DNA of 64,000 nucleotides from RH-AL1 sp965198495. GTDB lineage: Bacteria > Pseudomonadota > Alphaproteobacteria > Rhizobiales > Beijerinckiaceae. Position numbers and translations under genes: made by a program. The notes beneath the pieces were generated by a model. It searched no databases. It had not been told where the DNA came from and saw only the letters and a list, made by a program, of their open reading frames with translations. Below, one piece after another: positions 59,311-64,000 of this stretch (within the stretch, counting starts at the first letter, position 1; every line of letters begins with the position of its first letter). Location: contig CBDAPL010000001.1 of assembly GCA_965198495.1 (NCBI GenBank), positions 1,488,001 to 1,552,000 of the forward strand, written 5' to 3'.

Positions 59311-60270
59311 ATGAACCTTGCGCGCCTCATGGACCCGCATACGATCGCGGCCTTCTTGGTCGCCGTCGCGACATTCGCGACAATCCTAACCATAACGATG
59401 CCGCTCGTGTCTGGCGACAAGCTCGACAAGCGGATGAAGTCGGTCGCCTCCGAACGCGAACGAATTCGTGCCCGCGAGCGTGAGAAGCTGAACACCAGCC
59501 GCAGGCTACGCTACGAGCCCAAGGCTTACATGAAGCGCATCACGGACAGCTTCAACGCCGAACGCTGGCTTGGTACGGACAAGGCCAAGGTACAAATGCT
59601 CATGGCCGGCTTTCGGGGTGCTCAGGCGGAGATCGCGTTTCTCTTCTTCCGTTTGGTCGCGCCGGTCCTCTTCTTCCTGGTCGGTACGACCTACATCTTT
59701 TTGATCGCTTCATTCACCTGGTCCATCACGATCAAGTTAGCGGCGGCGATCGGTTGCGCCTACGGCGGTTTGAAGGCGCCGGAAATCTTCATCGCGAACA
59801 CGATCAAGAAACGGCAGCAGTCACTTTCCCGGGCGTTCCCGGATGCCATGGATCTACTGTTGATCTGCGTCGAGTCAGGCATGTCAATTGAGGCGGCTTT
59901 CCGCAAGGTCGGGACCGAAATCGGTATACAGTCTGTGCCGCTCGCAGAGGAACTGACGCTGACGACGGCCGAACTCTCGTTCTTGCCGGAACGACGGACG
60001 GCCTACGAAAACCTCGCCAAGCGTACTGGTATCGAGTCGATCAAACAGATCGTCACGGTCTTGATCCAGGCCGAACGCTACGGAACGCCGCTCGGTCACG
60101 CGCTTCGCGTTCTGGGCCAGGAAAGCCGCGACAATCGTCTTCTGCTCGCCGAACAGAAGGCGGCTTCCCTGCCGCCGAAACTAACGGTGCCGATGATCAT
60201 CTTCTTTCTGCCGGTCCTTTTCGCCGTCATCCTGACGCCGGCCTTTATCCAGATCTCGGCGATGAAGTAG
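59311..60270 (+). CDS. tadC: Flp pilus inner-membrane platform protein TadC (CpaH)
   Basis: A 319-residue membrane protein. Helices at residues 10-30, 105-150 and 290-315 (VPMIIFFLPVLFAVILTPAF) frame the GspF-type domain, with LSRAFPDAMDLLLICVESGM, then SIEAAFRKVGTEIGIQS and AERYGTPLGHALRVLGQESR. It begins 13 bases after tadB and closes the plus-strand assembly row. The tadD gene that normally follows is present but on the other strand, two bases away (convergent). Confidence 0.93.
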   Translation: MNLARLMDPHTIAAFLVAVATFATILTITMPLVSGDKLDKRMKSVASERERIRAREREKLNTSRRLRYEPKAYMKRITDSFNAERWLGTDKAKVQMLMAGFRGAQAEIAFLFFRLVAPVLFFLVGTTYIFLIASFTWSITIKLAAAIGCAYGGLKAPEIFIANTIKKRQQSLSRAFPDAMDLLLICVESGMSIEAAFRKVGTEIGIQSVPLAEELTLTTAELSFLPERRTAYENLAKRTGIESIKQIVTVLIQAERYGTPLGHALRVLGQESRDNRLLLAEQKAASLPPKLTVPMIIFFLPVLFAVILTPAFIQISAMK

Positions 60271-60272
60271 CT

Positions 60273-61145
60273 TCACTGGTCGATGTTGTTGTCCGCGGTG
60301 CGTACGGGCGAGATGGCGGCCTTCGCGGCCGTCTTGCGCGGCTGCGACTTCGTCTGCGTCCACGTCTCCGAATGAGCGATGGTCTGTTTCAGCGAAGCGA
60401 CGTTCTCGGCGGCGTCGACTGGCGCCATGTCACGGCGGGAGATGTCCTCAGCGGCGGCGTACTTGCCTTGCAGCGAGAGGACGAGAGCGAGGTTCTGGCG
60501 TACGCGCATGTCGGCTTCTGGCTGCGCGACCGCCTTACGCAAGCTGGCCTCCGCCTGTGGCATTCTGTGTTCCAGAGCGTAGGACAATCCAAGATTTGAG
60601 AGCACGTCTGGCTGGTCCGGCACGATCTTCAACGCGGTCGCGTAATAGGCCTGGGCTCGATCATGATCGCCCATCTGATCGGCGACCGACCCCTGCGCCG
60701 ATAGTACGCTCCAGTTTGGGTGCTCGGGCGTATGCGCGTGTTCGAGCACGTCGGCGGCTTCCTGGAGGCGGCCCGCGCTAGCGAGCGCCTTGCCATAAGC
60801 CGCAAGTACATCTGAATCGTGGGCGTGCTTGACCGCAAGTCTTTGGAGCACGGCGACGGCTTGCGCGTGTTGGGTGAGGCCGCGCAAGGCTTTCGCGTAA
60901 TGCAAAGCGACGAGCTTGTCATCGGGGTTGGCGGCGTAGCGGATGGCGAGGGCGTCGGAATAGGCGCGCAACGCCGCTTGGTTGGATGCCGGCGGGGGCT
61001 CATGATTTGCGAGCGTATCCATAAAGGACGGCGACGACGGTTGGCATGCGGCTACGGCGAGCCCGAGCAAGAGCACGACCGCGCCTGACGTCGCGCGAAG
61101 GGCGATCACCGGTCTGCGGCATGGAGAAGTATGTGTCGCAGCCAT
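60273..61145 (-). CDS. tadD: TPR lipoprotein TadD, reversed relative to the Tad genes
   Basis: A 290-residue lipoprotein with the lipobox LLLGLAVAACQ and TPR repeats: KLVALHYAKALRGLTQHAQ, then DVLAAYGKALASAGRLQEAA, then PDVLSNLGLSYALEHRMPQA, and VRQNLALVLSLQGKYAAAED. TadD is needed for assembly of the secretin complex in other bacteria. It is convergent with tadC, with a two-base gap, so it is transcribed from its own promoter near 61150-61250. The ATG at 61145 opens directly with the lipoprotein signal. Confidence 0.85.
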   Translation of the reverse strand: MAATHTSPCRRPVIALRATSGAVVLLLGLAVAACQPSSPSFMDTLANHEPPPASNQAALRAYSDALAIRYAANPDDKLVALHYAKALRGLTQHAQAVAVLQRLAVKHAHDSDVLAAYGKALASAGRLQEAADVLEHAHTPEHPNWSVLSAQGSVADQMGDHDRAQAYYATALKIVPDQPDVLSNLGLSYALEHRMPQAEASLRKAVAQPEADMRVRQNLALVLSLQGKYAAAEDISRRDMAPVDAAENVASLKQTIAHSETWTQTKSQPRKTAAKAAISPVRTADNNIDQ

Positions 61146-61255
61146 GGGTTTGCTCTCACAGGTCGATCTTGTCAGGCCTTGATGAAGCAATAAAAGGTTA
61201 ACGCTAACGAAGCCTTAAACAGCGTCCCGTTTTGGGCCGCCCGGGAGAACGAGAC

Positions 61256-62674
61256 ATGCCGCTGGCCGTGACGACGTCGCAGGAAGAAGTGCCATCGTCG
61301 GCCGTACCGATCCACGGCGTGACAACGCTAACGCTGCCGACCATCGTAGAAACACTCGAGCCGCTCGGCGCCGGCTACGTGAAGGCGTGCGGCTTCCGTC
61401 CGGAGGCGGGCAAGACGCTCCTCGTGCCGGGCGCCGACGGCACGCTTGCTTGCGTGCTGTTCGGCGTCGAGGCCGACTTGTCTCGACGAGATCCGTTCCT
61501 CGTCGGCAAGCTCGTCGGTCTGCTTCCCCCGGGCGATTATCGGCTCGCTGACGGCTTCAAGGATCCCACCCTTGCAGCCTTGGGGTTCGCGCTTGATGCC
61601 TATCGCTTCGAGCGCTTCCGTACGTCGAGCACAACTGATCGCGAGAAGCCGAAAGAGATAGGAGCGCGACTGCTTACGCCGGAAGGCGTCGACCGCGCTC
61701 GCGTCGAGCTTATCGCGGAAGCCGTCGCGCTCGGGCGCGATCTCATCAACAGGCCAGCCAACGATCTCACGCCGGATGCCCTCGAGCAGGCGGCGCAAGC
61801 GCTTGCCGAGCATTTTGGCGCGCGCGTGCAAGTGACGATGGGAAACGATCTCGCCACCCGGTTTCCGATGATCCATGCCGTCGGCCGCGCCGCCGCTGAA
61901 GCGCCGCGCCTTTTCGACATGAACTGGGGCAACGCGGGCGCGCCGAAGGTGACACTGGTCGGCAAGGGAGTGTGTTTCGACACTGGAGGCCTCAATATCA
62001 AGCCTGATGCCGCCATGCTCCTCATGAAGAAGGATATGGGCGGTGCCGCGACCGCCATGGCTCTGGCGCGGATGATCATGGGCGCGGCGCTTCCGGTGCG
62101 TCTGCGCCTGCTGCTGCCGATTGTCGAGAACTCCATCGCCGGGAGCGCGTTTCGGCCGGGCGACATTCTGACAAGCCGCAAGGGTCTATCCGTCGAGATC
62201 GGCAATACCGACGCTGAAGGGCGCCTGATCCTGGCCGACGCGCTCGCTTTGGCGGACGAGGAGATGCCGGATCTGCTCTTCGATTTCGCGACCTTGACGG
62301 GAGCAGCCCGCGTCGCGCTCGGGCCGGATCTGCCGCCGTTCTATACGATGGACGACGATCTCGCGGCATCGATCGCAGTTCACGCGACAGCGGCAAACGA
62401 TCCCGGCTGGCGCATGCCGCTTTGGGATCCCTACGACAAGCTGCTCAAGGGCAAGGTGGCCGATCTCAACAACATTTCGAGCGGGCCTTTCGCGGGATCG
62501 ATCACCGCCGCCTTATTCCTGCGGAGGTTCGTCGAACGGACCCGGTCTTGGGCGCACTTCGACGTCTACGGTTGGACGCCCACGGCAAAACCGGGACGTC
62601 CGGAGGGCGGGGAGGTGCAGATGGCGCGTGGGCTCTTCGACCTTCTCACCGCACGTTACGGAGCGGCGCCATGA
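61256..62674 (+). CDS. Leucyl aminopeptidase (M17 family)
   Basis: A 472-residue cytosolic metallopeptidase. The M17 signature NTDAEGRLILADAL lies near residue 320, with the two-metal ligands in VGKGVCFDTGGLNIKPDA near residue 236 and KKDMGGAATAMALA near residue 260. LLPIVENSIAGSAFRPGDI and ATLTGAARVALGPDLP are typical. It cleaves N-terminal residues from peptides. The ATG at 61256 is preferred to a TTG at 61232; a GAACGAGAC leader precedes. Its stop overlaps the next start by ATGA. Confidence 0.93.
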   Translation: MPLAVTTSQEEVPSSAVPIHGVTTLTLPTIVETLEPLGAGYVKACGFRPEAGKTLLVPGADGTLACVLFGVEADLSRRDPFLVGKLVGLLPPGDYRLADGFKDPTLAALGFALDAYRFERFRTSSTTDREKPKEIGARLLTPEGVDRARVELIAEAVALGRDLINRPANDLTPDALEQAAQALAEHFGARVQVTMGNDLATRFPMIHAVGRAAAEAPRLFDMNWGNAGAPKVTLVGKGVCFDTGGLNIKPDAAMLLMKKDMGGAATAMALARMIMGAALPVRLRLLLPIVENSIAGSAFRPGDILTSRKGLSVEIGNTDAEGRLILADALALADEEMPDLLFDFATLTGAARVALGPDLPPFYTMDDDLAASIAVHATAANDPGWRMPLWDPYDKLLKGKVADLNNISSGPFAGSITAALFLRRFVERTRSWAHFDVYGWTPTAKPGRPEGGEVQMARGLFDLLTARYGAAP

Positions 62675-63540
62675 TGCTCGATCCGCGTGTCACCGCTGCG
62701 CGCGGCGATATCGCCGCCGTCTCTCTCCGCGGCAAAGTCGAGGCCGAGCGTTTCGTGGATGGCGTGCGCTACTCGGTGGTTACCGCAATAACCGACGTGA
62801 AGCGGCAGCCTCGCCACGACTCGTCGTTGGAGACACAACTCCTGCATGGGGAGACCGTCACCGTTTACGCGGAAGAGGACGGCTGGGGTTGGGGGCAGGC
62901 CGATCGTGACGACTACGTCGGCTACGTCGCCATGAGCGCACTTGCGCGTCTCGGACCCCGGCCCACCCATCGCGTCATCGTAAACCGCACCTTTGTCTAC
63001 CCGACGGCCGATATGAAGCGCGCCGTGCTCGCGGCCCTGCCAATGGATGGCCGCGTCGCCGTCGAAGACGCCGTGGGCGCCTTCTTCAAGATCAGCGGTT
63101 ACGGATTTGTGTTCGCGGCACATTTCGCTCCGATCGACGAGGTCGTCGATGACTATGTGACCATAGCCGAGCGCCTGATCGGCGTGCCGTATCTATGGGG
63201 CGGCAAATCTCCGCTTGGCATCGACTGTTCGGGTCTGGTGTCGCTTGGCTGCTCTCTCGCCGGCAGGGCCATGCCGCGCGACACGGACATGCAGGAGCAT
63301 ACGGGCGACCCGCTGCCGTCAGACGATCAGCTCGATCGTCTGACGCGCGGCGACTTGGTTTTCTGGAAGGGCCACGTCGGCATCATTTGTGATCCTGGTG
63401 TACTCCTCCATGCGAACGCGCATCACATGATGGTCGCTCGAGAGCCGTTGCTTTCAGTGTGCGTGCGAATCTTGAGTGCGAACGGCACAATGATAAGTTC
63501 TTGTCGACGATTACAGCGTGCGGTCACTGGTTACACTTAG
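62671..63540 (+). CDS. NlpC/P60 family hydrolase with SH3-like domains
   Basis: A 289-residue protein. The N-terminal half has two SH3b-like repeats (TETLLHGETVTVYAEEDGW-like QLLHGETVTVYAEEDGWGWG, and RVIVNRTFVYPTADMKRAVL). The NlpC/P60 domain follows: catalytic Cys in PLGIDCSGLVSLG, His in WKGHVGIICDPG, third polar residue in LHANAHHMMVARE. It hydrolyses gamma-D-glutamyl-diaminopimelate or related bonds in peptidoglycan peptides. No signal peptide is seen, so it may act on recycled cell-wall peptides in the cytosol, which fits the partner aminopeptidase in the same operon (ATGA overlap). Confidence 0.9.
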   Translation: MMLDPRVTAARGDIAAVSLRGKVEAERFVDGVRYSVVTAITDVKRQPRHDSSLETQLLHGETVTVYAEEDGWGWGQADRDDYVGYVAMSALARLGPRPTHRVIVNRTFVYPTADMKRAVLAALPMDGRVAVEDAVGAFFKISGYGFVFAAHFAPIDEVVDDYVTIAERLIGVPYLWGGKSPLGIDCSGLVSLGCSLAGRAMPRDTDMQEHTGDPLPSDDQLDRLTRGDLVFWKGHVGIICDPGVLLHANAHHMMVAREPLLSVCVRILSANGTMISSCRRLQRAVTGYT

Positions 63541-63755
63541 CAAATGTGAATTTCGGCGGATATTTGCAGCTAAGCTTTTTGGCCACCTTGTATAAGGCAG
63601 ATTCCCAGATTACCTGTGTTCCAATCGATCATGGCCGAAAGGTTTGGACTCGCATCATGTCTGATCGCGTGGATGAGCTTATCTATCTTGTCGAGACGAA
63701 GCGGCGCGCTCGTGCGTGACGTGATCTAAAACTTAGCGAGTCGAAGGATGCCTCT

Positions 63756-63965
63756 ATGGCGACGGGAACGGTAAAGTGGTTTAACGCTGAAAAGGGCTAT
63801 GGCTTCATTCAGCCTGACGAGGGCGGAAAAGACGTTTTCGTACATGTAAGCGCTGTGGAACAAGCCGGAATGCGTCACCTGCAAGAGGGTCAGAAAATAG
63901 CCTACGAGGTCGTGGCGGATCGTCGTACCGGAAAATCGTCTGCGTCCAATTTGCGAGCTGAATAA
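63756..63965 (+). CDS. Cold-shock-domain protein (CspA family)
   Basis: A 69-residue OB-fold protein with both RNA-binding motifs: KGYGFIQP (RNP1) and VFVHVSAV (RNP2). It starts ATGTVKWFNAEKGYGFIQ, typical for rhizobial CspA. An AAGGA box is 9 bases before the ATG. It is probably an RNA chaperone. The 215-base region before it is lower in GC and probably holds its promoter and 5' leader; no other gene there is credible. Confidence 0.93.
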   Translation: MATGTVKWFNAEKGYGFIQPDEGGKDVFVHVSAVEQAGMRHLQEGQKIAYEVVADRRTGKSSASNLRAE

Positions 63966-64000
63966 TATTCTAAGTCGCTCTGGCCGGCAATACTATCTAC

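Noticed and set aside
63541..63755. Short frames between the NlpC/P60 gene and the cold-shock gene, including a 32-codon one from 63631
   Set aside because: No ribosome-binding site or recognisable product; one of them simply overlaps the end of the preceding gene. The stretch is better read as leader and promoter.
1..64000. CRISPR arrays, tRNA or rRNA genes, prophage or insertion sequences
   Set aside because: No regularly spaced repeat-spacer pattern, no cloverleaf with a GGTTCGAATCC-type T arm, and no transposase or integrase product were found in reading the frames.

Overview
The window looks like chromosomal DNA of an alphaproteobacterium, most likely Hyphomicrobiales (Rhizobiales). The evidence is high GC with GC-rich third positions, bacteriochlorophyll genes (bchH, bchG, bchP), an aerobic photosynthesis-type regulator site, a NadQ-type NAD regulator, betaine-lipid genes (btaAB), a Caulobacter/rhizobial type Flp/Tad (cpa) pilus locus, DUF6894/PRC-barrel/DUF882 proteins, and a palindromic repeat of the kind common in Bradyrhizobium and Rhodopseudomonas relatives. 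A purple, or aerobic anoxygenic, phototroph is implied; the genus cannot be fixed from this sequence alone.

Layout. 1-6355 (minus): a photosynthesis block bchH-bchG-bchP followed by the 5' part of an alpha/beta hydrolase cut by the window edge. 6567-12109: a Crp/Fnr regulator divergent from bchH, a DUF6894 protein, a CheB-CheR-PAS signalling protein and a divergent sigma-54 response regulator. 12289-16244: two envelope peptidoglycan proteins (an L,D-transpeptidase and a DUF882/M15-like protein). 16272-22020 (minus): a type II NADH dehydrogenase, then a seven-gene Mrp/Mbh-like cation antiporter operon without the large MrpA antiporter domain. 22115-25835: a secreted protein with a chorismate-lyase-like C-terminus, and lutABC for lactate oxidation. 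25832-31866: PsiE-like protein, ABM monooxygenase, nadABC for de novo NAD synthesis, a decayed higBA toxin-antitoxin pair, and nadQ, the likely regulator of nadABC. 31913-38178: PRC-barrel protein, a Wzz/BY-kinase-like protein with a lost Walker A motif, a formate/nitrite-family channel, a LOV blue-light histidine kinase with receiver domain, and a DUF427 protein. 38376-44234: an aldehyde oxidoreductase paoABC, bluB, an outer-membrane barrel protein. 44235-44731 is non-coding and carries iterated TGACGC words. 44732-50764: ilvA, fdhD, btaBA with a Pho-box-like upstream repeat, and a phosphomannomutase/phosphoglucomutase. 50785-61145: the Flp/Tad pilus locus (divergent CpaC-N-like protein, flp pilin, cpaABCDEF, tadB, tadC, and tadD on the other strand). 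61256-63965: leucyl aminopeptidase, NlpC/P60 hydrolase and a cold-shock protein.

The points I find most worth a second look are: an inverted pair of palindromic repeats read in frame inside the 5' end of bchG; the Mbh-like antiporter operon next to a type II NADH dehydrogenase; the nadQ-nadABC regulon with a palindrome over the nadA ribosome-binding site and a frameshifted higBA in between; a Pho-box-like repeat in front of btaAB; a LOV histidine kinase with its own promoter-like sequence; and an Flp pilin leader with two competing hairpins. I did not find a clear, wholly new defence or biosynthetic system.
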